The notes under the pieces were generated by a model, which was not told where the DNA came from, ran no database searches, and saw only the letters and a list, made by a program, of their open reading frames with translations. Both the position numbers and the translations under genes were made by a program. This document shows, one piece after another, positions 18,462 to 27,949 of a DNA stretch of 64,000 nt (positions are counted from its first letter, which is position 1; the number at the start of each line of letters is the position of its first letter). The stretch is from contig CAMEFI010000001.1 in the NCBI GenBank assembly GCA_945915475.1, forward strand, positions 62,001 through 126,000. Reading direction: 5' to 3'. The DNA comes from an uncultured Clostridium sp. GTDB taxonomy: Bacteria; Bacillota; Clostridia; Lachnospirales; Lachnospiraceae.

Positions 18462-20308
18462 GCAGTCTGTTCGAACTGGGAATTGTATAAGTCTGCATAG
18501 AAGCCGCCTTTTTCCATCAGTTCATCATGGTTACCCTGCTCAATGATATCTCCATCCTTCATAACAAGAATCAAATCAGCATCCCGGATTGTAGAAAGCC
18601 GATGTGCAATCACAAAACTTGTCCTTCCTTTCATTAAGTTATCCATGGCTTTCTGAATCCGAACCTCGGTTCTGGTATCTACAGACGAAGTTGCCTCATC
18701 TAAAATCAGCAGTTTCTTATTGGCAAGAATTGCTCTGGCAATCGTAAGCAGCTGCTTTTGTCCCTGGGAAACATTGCTTGCCTCTTCATTTAATTCCATA
18801 TCATAACCACCCGGAAGTGTCTGGATGAAATGATGGGCATGGGCTGCCTTTGCTGCTGCAATGACCTCTTCATCCGTTGCATCCAAACGTCCATATCGGA
18901 TATTCTCCATAATACTTCCCTTGAACAACCATGTATCCTGCAAGACCATTCCAAAGGAATTGCGAATTTCCTCTTTGTCAAATTCCTTTACATTGGTTCC
19001 GTCTATATAAATATCCCCGGAATTGAGATCATAAAAACGCATCAACAATTTGACAAGCGTAGTCTTACCGGCACCCGTCGGTCCAACAATTGCAATCTTC
19101 TCTCCCTCTTTCACTTCTGCAGAGAAATCCTTTAAAATAATCTTATCCGGATAGTATCCAAAACAAACATGATCAAACTTCACATTACCATGAACATCTT
19201 CTATCTTCTTCTGCGTATGATGTTCAGCAACCAATACTTCTTCCTCTTCACCTAAAAAGGTAAACACTCTCTCCGCAGCCGCCATTGTCGACTGCAACAT
19301 ATTAGACACCTGTGCCACCTGTTGGATTGGCTGGGTGAACTGTTTTACATATTGAATAAATGACTGAATATCACCAACTTCGATAGTTCCCTTGATTGAC
19401 AAATATCCTCCTGCAATAACAACCCCTACATAACCTAAATTTCCTACAAATGCCATAATCGGCTGTGCAAGACCGGAAATGAACTGCGACTTCCATGCTG
19501 TGTGGTATAATTTATCATTCATCTCATTAAATTCATCTAATACAGAATCTTCTCTTGTAAAAAGCTTTATCACATTGTGTCCACCAAAGTTTTCCTCAAT
19601 CTGTCCATTCACATCTCCTAGATAATTCTGTTGATTCACAAAATACTTTTGTGAATTCTTCACAATTAGCATAATACCAATAGCAGAAAGCGGGAGCAAT
19701 AATAAGGCAATCATTGTCATGAATGGCGATATACTAAGCATCATGATAAGAATCCCAATTAGCGTTGCACAAGAAGAAATAAGCTGTGTTACAGACTGGT
19801 TCAACCCCTGTGTCAATGTGTCTACATCGTTCGTAATTCGTGATAACACATCACCAAAACTGTGTTTATCATAATAATTCATTGGCAGGCGGTTAATTTT
19901 TTCAGAAATTTCTTTCCGCATCCGAAATGCAATCCGCTGTACAACCTGTGTCATAATAATACCCTGCGCATAGCCAAACAGCATCGATGTCAGATACAGA
20001 CCTAACATAATCATAATAATATGAGCAATTTTATCAAAATCAATACCACTTCCACCTTGAATTTTACTAATTAATCCATTGAAAATCTCGGTTGTTGCTT
20101 TACCTAACACCTTCGGACCCACAATATTAAATACAGTGGAACCAATCGTAAAAACTGCAACTGCTATCAATGCAATATGATATTCAGATACATATGCAAT
20201 CAATTTTTTGAAGGTTCCCTTGAAATCCTTTGCCTTCTCTGCAGGTGCTCCCATTCCATGACCTCTCATACCTCGTCTTCGAGGCATTGTCGTTCTTTTC
20301 TCTGCCAT
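18458..20308 (-). CDS. ABC transporter ATP-binding/permease protein
   Basis: GPTGAGKTTL Walker A, NVSQGQKQLLTIARA signature, LLILDEATSSVD Walker B. Confidence 0.93.
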   Translation of the reverse strand: MAEKRTTMPRRRGMRGHGMGAPAEKAKDFKGTFKKLIAYVSEYHIALIAVAVFTIGSTVFNIVGPKVLGKATTEIFNGLISKIQGGSGIDFDKIAHIIMIMLGLYLTSMLFGYAQGIIMTQVVQRIAFRMRKEISEKINRLPMNYYDKHSFGDVLSRITNDVDTLTQGLNQSVTQLISSCATLIGILIMMLSISPFMTMIALLLLPLSAIGIMLIVKNSQKYFVNQQNYLGDVNGQIEENFGGHNVIKLFTREDSVLDEFNEMNDKLYHTAWKSQFISGLAQPIMAFVGNLGYVGVVIAGGYLSIKGTIEVGDIQSFIQYVKQFTQPIQQVAQVSNMLQSTMAAAERVFTFLGEEEEVLVAEHHTQKKIEDVHGNVKFDHVCFGYYPDKIILKDFSAEVKEGEKIAIVGPTGAGKTTLVKLLMRFYDLNSGDIYIDGTNVKEFDKEEIRNSFGMVLQDTWLFKGSIMENIRYGRLDATDEEVIAAAKAAHAHHFIQTLPGGYDMELNEEASNVSQGQKQLLTIARAILANKKLLILDEATSSVDTRTEVRIQKAMDNLMKGRTSFVIAHRLSTIRDADLILVMKDGDIIEQGNHDELMEKGGFYADLYNSQFEQTA

Positions 20309-20309
20309 A

Positions 20310-22499
20310 TTAACATCCCTTTCCTTCCAAATCCTGTTTTGTCAACTGCGATTGTGCAATCTGGCGGTATACTTCATTATTGGCAAGCAATTCCTGATGT
20401 GTTCCACGCCCTACAATTCTTCCTTCGTCTAAGACAAGAATCTGATCTGCATGCATAATTGTACTGATTCTCTGTGCCACAATAATAACAGTTGCATCTC
20501 CAACTTCTGTATTCAAAGCACGACGAAGTGCCGCATCCGTCTTATAGTCCAGTGCTGAAAAACTATCATCAAATACATATATTTTAGGATGTTTGGCTAT
20601 GGCTCTGGCTATGGCAAGACGCTGTTTCTGTCCACCGGATACATTATTACCGCCCTGTGCCACTTCTGTGTCGTATCGATTTTCTTTTTCATCAATAAAT
20701 TCTGTCGCCTGTGCAATAGATGCTGCTTTCTCAACCTCTTCATCTGATGCCTGTTCGTCACCAAACCGGATATTCGAAGCAATGGTTCCTGAAAAGAGAA
20801 CTCCTTTCTGGGGTACAAATCCGATCATCTTACGCAAATCCTTCATTTTCATGTCCCGGATATCTACACCATCAATGCTGATACATCCCTCTGACACATC
20901 AAATAATCTGGGAATCAGACTGACAAGCGTTGATTTACCACAGCCGGTACTTCCAATAATGGCTGTTGTCTGTCCTGCCTTTGCAATAAAATCAATATCA
21001 TTTAACGCATATTCCCTGGCATTGGGATAGCCGAAGCTTACATGAGAAAATGTAACTTCTCCCTTTCCTTCCGGCGCAGGCACTGCATTCTCTTTGTCTG
21101 TGATCAAAATCTCAGACTGTAACACTTCGTCGATACGGTCTGCAGCCACAGTTGCTCTTGGCAACATAATGGAAACCATGGATATCATCAAAAAACTCAT
21201 AATAATGTACATTGCATAGGTTAAAAACGCAATCATTTCACCAACCTGGATTGTACCGGCATCAATCTTACCGGCTCCCACCCATACGATCAGAACACTA
21301 ACTGCATTCATAATAAACATCATGGTAGGCATCATCAATGCCATCGTTCCTGATGTAAACATCTGTGTCTTCATCAACTCTCTGCTTGCATTCTCAAAGC
21401 GTTTCTCTTCATATTCTTCTCTTCCAAATGCCCGAATAACCGGAAGTCCGGTTAATATCTCCCGGGATACCAGATTCAAACGGTCAACCAGATTTTGCAT
21501 AATCTTAAATTTCGGCATGGCAACGACCATTAAAACCATGATCAGCATGAATACAGCTAATAACGCAACCACAATAACCCATGCCATGGATGTTGCAGAG
21601 TGCAATACTTTAACCACTGCACCTAATCCCATGATTGGTGCAAAGGCCACCATTCGAAATAACATGGTCAGCACCATCTGAATCTGCTGTACATCATTCG
21701 TGCATCTCGTAATAAGGGACGATGTCGAAAATTGATTCATTTCTTCGTTGGAAAATCCCATTACCTTAGTAAATACCTTGCCACGAACATCCCTTGCTGT
21801 GTATGCTGCAAGTTTAGAAGAAAGAAATCCAACCAAAATACTAACAAGCATTGCAAGAACTGCAATTCCTAACATTTTAAATCCCATTTCTTTTAGATAA
21901 TCCATCTGGTAATCATCCATGTTGATTCCCATTTTTTCATATTCAGTCATGACAAACTGCACTCCCATGGCATCTGCCATATAATCCGGATAATCTGTTA
22001 ACCTCTCTTCGATGGAATTGGTCATCATTTGCCGTTGTTCATCCGGCAGAGACTGCAATACCTTTATAATATCTGCATCATTTTCCGGAATTCCCATCGC
22101 CTGCAACATCTGGACTTGCATTTGTTTGGCTTCCTCACTGTCTGAAGTAAAAAGATATACCATCATTTCTCCATTCAACATGGAATCTTCCAACTGATTA
22201 AGTTCTTCCCCTTTTAAATGATGTAAATCTGCTTCATAAATATCATCTTGTTTCTTATAATATGTATCTACAGTCTCCATCTGTTTTTCTGTCAAAAACA
22301 TGGATAAATTACCATAGGTTTCTTCCGACATTTTCTCTGGAACAGAATACTCTACACCTTTGTTCTGAATACCAACATCCACAATATCTGATGTATAATC
22401 CGGTAATGTCAATTCACAAAATGCCTGTACCACAAGCAAAGCAAGAATTAAAATCATGACATACCATAATTTCTTTGCAAACTTTAATACTTTTAACAC
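20310..22499 (-). CDS. ABC transporter ATP-binding/permease protein with large extracytoplasmic insertion
   Basis: GSTGCGKSTL, NVSGGQKQRLAIARA, IYVFDDSFSALD (D-S instead of D-E). Confidence 0.93.
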   Translation of the reverse strand: MLKVLKFAKKLWYVMILILALLVVQAFCELTLPDYTSDIVDVGIQNKGVEYSVPEKMSEETYGNLSMFLTEKQMETVDTYYKKQDDIYEADLHHLKGEELNQLEDSMLNGEMMVYLFTSDSEEAKQMQVQMLQAMGIPENDADIIKVLQSLPDEQRQMMTNSIEERLTDYPDYMADAMGVQFVMTEYEKMGINMDDYQMDYLKEMGFKMLGIAVLAMLVSILVGFLSSKLAAYTARDVRGKVFTKVMGFSNEEMNQFSTSSLITRCTNDVQQIQMVLTMLFRMVAFAPIMGLGAVVKVLHSATSMAWVIVVALLAVFMLIMVLMVVAMPKFKIMQNLVDRLNLVSREILTGLPVIRAFGREEYEEKRFENASRELMKTQMFTSGTMALMMPTMMFIMNAVSVLIVWVGAGKIDAGTIQVGEMIAFLTYAMYIIMSFLMISMVSIMLPRATVAADRIDEVLQSEILITDKENAVPAPEGKGEVTFSHVSFGYPNAREYALNDIDFIAKAGQTTAIIGSTGCGKSTLVSLIPRLFDVSEGCISIDGVDIRDMKMKDLRKMIGFVPQKGVLFSGTIASNIRFGDEQASDEEVEKAASIAQATEFIDEKENRYDTEVAQGGNNVSGGQKQRLAIARAIAKHPKIYVFDDSFSALDYKTDAALRRALNTEVGDATVIIVAQRISTIMHADQILVLDEGRIVGRGTHQELLANNEVYRQIAQSQLTKQDLEGKGC

Positions 22500-22621
22500 C
22501 AGTCATTCTCCTTTCAGCAATTCCTTTCTTTCTACCATTTTCATAATATGAAACAATTTCATTATTTTGTCAATGTGAAAAGGGGCAAAAAGATTGAATT
22601 TTCTATGAACTTTTGAAAAGA

Positions 22622-22658
22622 AAACACCAGAATTTGTTTAAAACAAATTCTGGTGTTT
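22622..22658 (-). terminator. terminator-like inverted repeat downstream of the LacI-like/GGDEF gene
   Basis: AAACACCAGAATTTGTTT / AAACAAATTCTGGTGTTT 18 bp arms. Confidence 0.7.
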
Positions 22659-22685
22659 GCAATTGGTATTTGCATCTACGAAATG

Positions 22686-25007
22686 CTAACGATTATCTTT
22701 ATAGACAACCTTTTTCTTATGTTTCTTTTCTATATACAGATTCGTATCTGCCTCATTGAGGATATGATCCAGATTAGAATCTTTTCCTAAAATAAATTCA
22801 GCCGTTCCCACACTCATATTCACATAATACGGTTTGTCGCTGGCATCATTCATTCTCTCTAATACAAAACGAATCCGCTGCCTGATTGCATCCGCAAAAT
22901 TATCATGACTTACAATGGCAAATGCTGCGAACTCATCACCGCCCATTCTTGCCACAACATCTGATTGTCTGAAAGACTCCGTTAGTGCTTTTGCTATCAA
23001 TTTCAAAGAAAAATCTCCCTCATCATGTCCAAATTCATCATTAATAATCTTCAGATTATCCATATCTGCATATACCGCAATGGCACGTTTACCATAGTTA
23101 CGTTCATCGTCCATGATACCTTTGACTGTATCCAGAAAGCCTCGTCGGTTATAAATTGATGTGAGAGGATCCATACGACTCATTTCATCCAAAACCTTAT
23201 TGTTGGCCATAGTCTTTGCAAGATTCTTCTCCAACTCTTTCTTAAGAATATTCTGTTTCTTGAGTATCTCTAATACTTCAATCGATACACTGACCTGACA
23301 GGCAATCTGTGATGCATATCGGAAATACTCCAACTCTGACTCTGTCAGCAATAATCCATACTGCTCTTCACCAGAAAACAGGGGCATTACCAACATATCA
23401 AATCTCCGGTCATGGGGCATAAATTTGCGTGAGAACACCGTATCCGGTTTGATTCTCATTTCTTTTCCTTTATATGTATGTATCTCCTCCTGATTGTGAT
23501 ATGCTTTCACATAAAACCGTTCAGGTTGTGTCCATACTTCCCCTTTGTGATGTACAATTCCCTGTCCATAGGTAAATATATAACTTGAAGGAAAACCCAT
23601 TTTCCGAAACTTCTGGATCACTGACTCATATTTTTTCTTTTCCTCTCTTGAATATTGCAGCATATCTCTCGTAATATTCGTCAATACAACTTCAAATAAT
23701 TTACTTCTTTTATCGGATATTAGTTTCTGTTTGGTAATGGAACTCATCAACTCCTGATTCGCTGCTGACATTGCCTGCAACAATCGTAATCGCTCCTGCT
23801 CTCCTGCAATTTTCTTACTGACATAACCATGTAACATATATCCAATGGACAAGAACTGGTTTAAGTCGATATAGCCATTGAAATAAGTCTGACTAAATAC
23901 CATATACTGCGCAATAAATTCTTTTTTGTTCATATGAAGAATGCCTTCATCATCAGTTAAATGCAGATAGTATTCAAAATACTTCTCCACAACCTGTTTC
24001 ATTTGAAGCTTCTCTTCACTTTCAAAATAGATATTAAAATACTTATCAAACATATCGTCAGCCAAGTGTTTGATTAAATTATCCTGCATTTTATCTGCCA
24101 GAATATCCACCGCCTTATCAACCACGGACATATCTCCACATCCACAGGACTCTCTAACAACCAATCTGGACTTAATAGACTGATGTATCTCTTTTCCTTT
24201 TATTACCTCGTCAATTTCTAACACAGCACGATATGCCAGTTCCTTTGCATCTGCCTTCACTGTTGTCAAATGCGGATCGAGCAACATAGCAGTGGGACTA
24301 TCATCAAATCCTGTAATAAAAATATCCTTACCGGGTTTCAAACCGTGTCTCTTCATAACATTATATCCTGCAACTGCCATTTGATCGTTAGCAAATACCA
24401 TGGCTTCTATATCCGGATGTCTTACCAGCAATTCCTCCACTGCATCTTCTGAATATTCCGAAAAATTCCCATATGCAATCCAGTCATCTCCAACTGCAAG
24501 GTTCTGATCCATCATCGTTTCCTTAAAAATAGCCAGCCGTTCTCTTGCATCCTGATTCGTATCGATGGGTCCGCTCACAAAACCGATTTTACTGCAATTG
24601 TGTTGCTCTATCAAATGCATAATCGCCTCTTTTAAGCCAATATTATTGTCGAAGCATGCATCCGAATACCCTTCTTCCTGTCCTGCTAACAAAATAACCG
24701 GAACATCACCAAACTGCCTCAAAAATTCCTTCTTCTTCGCAGCATCCAAAAAAGATGTAATCGTTCCATAGTCAATTAAGACTGCATCTATCTCTTCCGA
24801 AAGCGCGCAGGAACACAAAGTGCTATACTGGTATCGATAGCAATTGGCCTCCACATCATCAAAGTCTGCATCCAGAATCCCTACCGGAAGAATAAATAGA
24901 TTGGCATCTAATTCTTTTGCTCCTAAAACAGCCCCTTCACAAACTGCATAGGAGAACTCATTTTCAACCATTGCAACAAGCAATGCAATATTCTTTCGTC
25001 TACCCAT
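22686..25007 (-). CDS. LacI-like sensor domain fused to GGDEF diguanylate cyclase
   Basis: N-terminus GRRKNIALLVAMVENEFSYAVCEGAVLGAKEL...MVFANDQMAVAGYNVMKRHGLKPGKDIFITGFDDSPTA (LacI-type effector domain); RQSDVVARMGGDEFAAF. Confidence 0.88.
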   Translation of the reverse strand: MGRRKNIALLVAMVENEFSYAVCEGAVLGAKELDANLFILPVGILDADFDDVEANCYRYQYSTLCSCALSEEIDAVLIDYGTITSFLDAAKKKEFLRQFGDVPVILLAGQEEGYSDACFDNNIGLKEAIMHLIEQHNCSKIGFVSGPIDTNQDARERLAIFKETMMDQNLAVGDDWIAYGNFSEYSEDAVEELLVRHPDIEAMVFANDQMAVAGYNVMKRHGLKPGKDIFITGFDDSPTAMLLDPHLTTVKADAKELAYRAVLEIDEVIKGKEIHQSIKSRLVVRESCGCGDMSVVDKAVDILADKMQDNLIKHLADDMFDKYFNIYFESEEKLQMKQVVEKYFEYYLHLTDDEGILHMNKKEFIAQYMVFSQTYFNGYIDLNQFLSIGYMLHGYVSKKIAGEQERLRLLQAMSAANQELMSSITKQKLISDKRSKLFEVVLTNITRDMLQYSREEKKKYESVIQKFRKMGFPSSYIFTYGQGIVHHKGEVWTQPERFYVKAYHNQEEIHTYKGKEMRIKPDTVFSRKFMPHDRRFDMLVMPLFSGEEQYGLLLTESELEYFRYASQIACQVSVSIEVLEILKKQNILKKELEKNLAKTMANNKVLDEMSRMDPLTSIYNRRGFLDTVKGIMDDERNYGKRAIAVYADMDNLKIINDEFGHDEGDFSLKLIAKALTESFRQSDVVARMGGDEFAAFAIVSHDNFADAIRQRIRFVLERMNDASDKPYYVNMSVGTAEFILGKDSNLDHILNEADTNLYIEKKHKKKVVYKDNR

Positions 25008-25130
25008 AACCTTATCTCCAGCATATATTATATCTTTTTACAACACCCCAAATATCATTGTTACATTTATCTTTTTGTATTGTACCATAATCACAACGAA
25101 AATTCTAGGTTATATTTCCCATTTTTCAAA

Positions 25131-25178
25131 AAAAGAACAGGTTTTTCATGCCTTCTGCATCATAAAACCTGTTCTTTT
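25131..25178 (-). terminator. terminator after the tetR gene
   Basis: AAAAGAACAGGTTTT / AAAACCTGTTCTTTT 15 bp arms; T-run on minus strand. Confidence 0.75.
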
Positions 25179-25186
25179 ACTCTGTT

Positions 25187-25795
25187 TTATTCCTCTCTGA
25201 TCTCAAAATTGTGTATCAGTTGTCGTATCATGGGATATAATTCTCTCTTAAGTTCCGGAAGTTCCACCGGTTGTTTATATAGGATGACATTATGTGCTGT
25301 GGCATTCACTAATTCCACGATCATAAACATAAGCATTTCTGAATTACGAAAATTACGTCCCGAATCAGCAAAAAGCTGCCTGATAAATAACACGGCTGTC
25401 TCACCGGACTCCGTTGGCATATTCTCTAATGCATGGGTAAAGATACCCCAACTCAGATTCTTGGAGATAAACTTGAGCAAAGTCTTGTTCTCATCTAATT
25501 GGTTCAGGATATTATCTGCCATAAATATGATCTGGTCTTCAAATTCTTCAATCTGACTTTCTACCAAAGCCTCTCTTGCCTTATCAAATATCTGTGCGGC
25601 TTTTTTACGAATCAGATAATCTCTCACATCATATTTATCTTTAAAATATAGATAAAATGTTCCTTTTGCAAGCTTTGCTTTGTTCATAATGTCCGCAATG
25701 GAGGTATCATTAATTCCATTTTGGATAAACAATGAAAAGGCGGAATCCACGATTGCATTCTTCTTTTTCTTTTTATTATCCTCAACTTTTCCCAT
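25187..25795 (-). CDS. TetR family transcriptional regulator
   Basis: AFSLFIQNGINDTSIADIMNKAKLAKGTFYLYFKDKYDVRDYLI HTH. Confidence 0.93.
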   Translation of the reverse strand: MGKVEDNKKKKKNAIVDSAFSLFIQNGINDTSIADIMNKAKLAKGTFYLYFKDKYDVRDYLIRKKAAQIFDKAREALVESQIEEFEDQIIFMADNILNQLDENKTLLKFISKNLSWGIFTHALENMPTESGETAVLFIRQLFADSGRNFRNSEMLMFMIVELVNATAHNVILYKQPVELPELKRELYPMIRQLIHNFEIREE

Positions 25796-25839
25796 AACGT
25801 ACCTCCTGTTTCTTATAAATCGTTTTTGATTGTTTTATC

Positions 25840-27906
25840 TTATTTGCCTTTAATCTCCTCTGTCTGGAAAATGAATTTTACGGATCCATCCATATCATCT
25901 GCGATACCGGAAAATGTGTTATAATCATCCGCATCTTTTGTAATCGCCTTGAACCGGTCCATCACTGTCTTAATCTGATTATTATATTCACTTTGCAGCT
26001 TTCCGGTCCCCTCATCTTTGAACTGATTCATACCATCTAATAAGGTCACGGAACCATCCTGCAATTGCTTGACACCATCTGATACTTCCTTGGTCGCACC
26101 ATTTAACTTGTTGGCTCCCTTTGATAATTTAGATGCTCCCTTTGATAACTGTTTTGCAGAAGAAGTCAGGGTTTTGGAATTGCTTGACAATGTCTTAATC
26201 CCCTCGGTCAGGGAAACACCACTTGCAGATAAGGCCGTGGCACCTGCTAATAATGACTCATTTGCAGCACTTAGCTGTTTCACTCCATCATAGAGATCCT
26301 TAACACCCCCTGTCACAGAAGCAATACCCGGTTTGATCTTATCTGCAGAACTCGCAACTAATGTATTACCACTTGTTACTAATGGAGCGAAGGATTCCGT
26401 AAAATCAATTTTCTTGGAAGCCACCTGTTCTCCCACACCCTTCACATATGCCATGTCCACCTGCTTTTGCGCTGTTGCTCCTCCTGCAATTGCTTTGTTA
26501 ATTGCCTCATTCATTGCCACCTTTAATGCTGGTTTTACATCATCCGGCAAGCCTAATTGCTGCGCTAACGCATCCACCTGTGCATCGACATTGACAGCCT
26601 GCTTTGCCGCAGCAATTGCTGTATCCGTTGTGACTCCAGCCATTGTATCATTATAACCATTCACAATGGTTCCAACCTGCTCTGACACCTTACTATTCAA
26701 GGTTGCAGGAAGACCATTCACTGCATTCACATAAGTGGATAACCCATTATGGAACTCATCATATTGTGTCGGAAAATCCTTAACTCCATTATATAATTGA
26801 GAAACACCGTCGTCTACCTTTTTTTCGCCTTCAATATACTGACTTACTCCCGTTGTCAATTGATTTGTTCCCGTTACATACTGACTTGCTCCGGTTGTAA
26901 GCGTTGTTACACCATTTGTATATTGGGTAACTCCCTTTGATAACTTGCCTGCTCCATCCGACAAATTGGAAGCTCCCTTTTTCAAATCATTTACACCGCT
27001 TGCATAGGTCTTGAAATTATTTTGTAATGTGGTAAGGCCGTCCGACAAATCCGAAGAACCGGAAATCAGTTCATCGGTTGCCTCTGCTAAATCATTCACT
27101 GCATTTTCCAAATCATTGATGTCGCTGTTATCACCAAGATCAATATCGGAAAATTCACTGGAACTTGCCACCGTATAGATTGATCCCATATTAAAATCTT
27201 TTACTGTCGCCTCAATGGTTACGGTATCCCCTAATTTATCATCCATCTCCTTTCTCATATCATCTGAAAGATTCAGGCTGTCTGCAAGTCCCGGCATACC
27301 ATATGCAACCAATATCTGGTTACTCCCCTCCGATACTAACTTGCCCTGATCAACCGTCACTCCGGAAAAGGTATCTACCGGAAGAATAACAGCAGATGCC
27401 ATTAAAAATGGAGTATTCATCTCTACTTTTTTGCCATCCACTTCATCCTGAAAGGTTGCATTATTCTCATACTGTATCGTCATCTTAAGCTTACCACTCT
27501 TACCCGCCATATCCTTCACATCTACTTCTTTACCATCCATCTGATAAGAGATTTTAACACCAATCGGTGGTTTTTCATCCGTAGTTCCCTGATAATAGAT
27601 ATCTTTATTCTCTGCCTTCCAGATAAGTGTTCCGTTTGAACCCTGTGTGAATTCCTCATCCCCCTTAACATTCTTAATATCATTTAAGTTAGATACATCC
27701 TCAACATTTTTAGTACCTGTTACATTCTTCAGCCAATTAGAAACAGTTACCTCCGAAACATTACCGGTTGCATCCTGATTCACATATACTGTTTCTTCTT
27801 TCTCAACATTTGATGCCGCATAAGAAACATTTCCTGCTGTTGCGGCAAGGCTTAATACCATGGCTGCACTAAGTGTAACTGCACAAGTCTTTTTTAAATA
27901 TCTCAT
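25840..27906 (-). CDS. exported xxxLxxG heptad-repeat protein (YhgE/Pip-associated type)
   Basis: Signal peptide KKTCAVTLSAAMVLSLAATAGNVSYA; repeated LxxG heptads (LKKGASNLSDGAGKLSKGVTQYTNGV...). Confidence 0.85.
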   Translation of the reverse strand: MRYLKKTCAVTLSAAMVLSLAATAGNVSYAASNVEKEETVYVNQDATGNVSEVTVSNWLKNVTGTKNVEDVSNLNDIKNVKGDEEFTQGSNGTLIWKAENKDIYYQGTTDEKPPIGVKISYQMDGKEVDVKDMAGKSGKLKMTIQYENNATFQDEVDGKKVEMNTPFLMASAVILPVDTFSGVTVDQGKLVSEGSNQILVAYGMPGLADSLNLSDDMRKEMDDKLGDTVTIEATVKDFNMGSIYTVASSSEFSDIDLGDNSDINDLENAVNDLAEATDELISGSSDLSDGLTTLQNNFKTYASGVNDLKKGASNLSDGAGKLSKGVTQYTNGVTTLTTGASQYVTGTNQLTTGVSQYIEGEKKVDDGVSQLYNGVKDFPTQYDEFHNGLSTYVNAVNGLPATLNSKVSEQVGTIVNGYNDTMAGVTTDTAIAAAKQAVNVDAQVDALAQQLGLPDDVKPALKVAMNEAINKAIAGGATAQKQVDMAYVKGVGEQVASKKIDFTESFAPLVTSGNTLVASSADKIKPGIASVTGGVKDLYDGVKQLSAANESLLAGATALSASGVSLTEGIKTLSSNSKTLTSSAKQLSKGASKLSKGANKLNGATKEVSDGVKQLQDGSVTLLDGMNQFKDEGTGKLQSEYNNQIKTVMDRFKAITKDADDYNTFSGIADDMDGSVKFIFQTEEIKGK

Positions 27907-27949
27907 AACAATTCCTCCTTTAAATCCTTTCACAAAAAACTATTCTTCT

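Noticed and set aside
26850-27060. Repetitive DNA in the heptad protein
   Set aside because: Degenerate protein-level LxxG heptads, not a DNA repeat array
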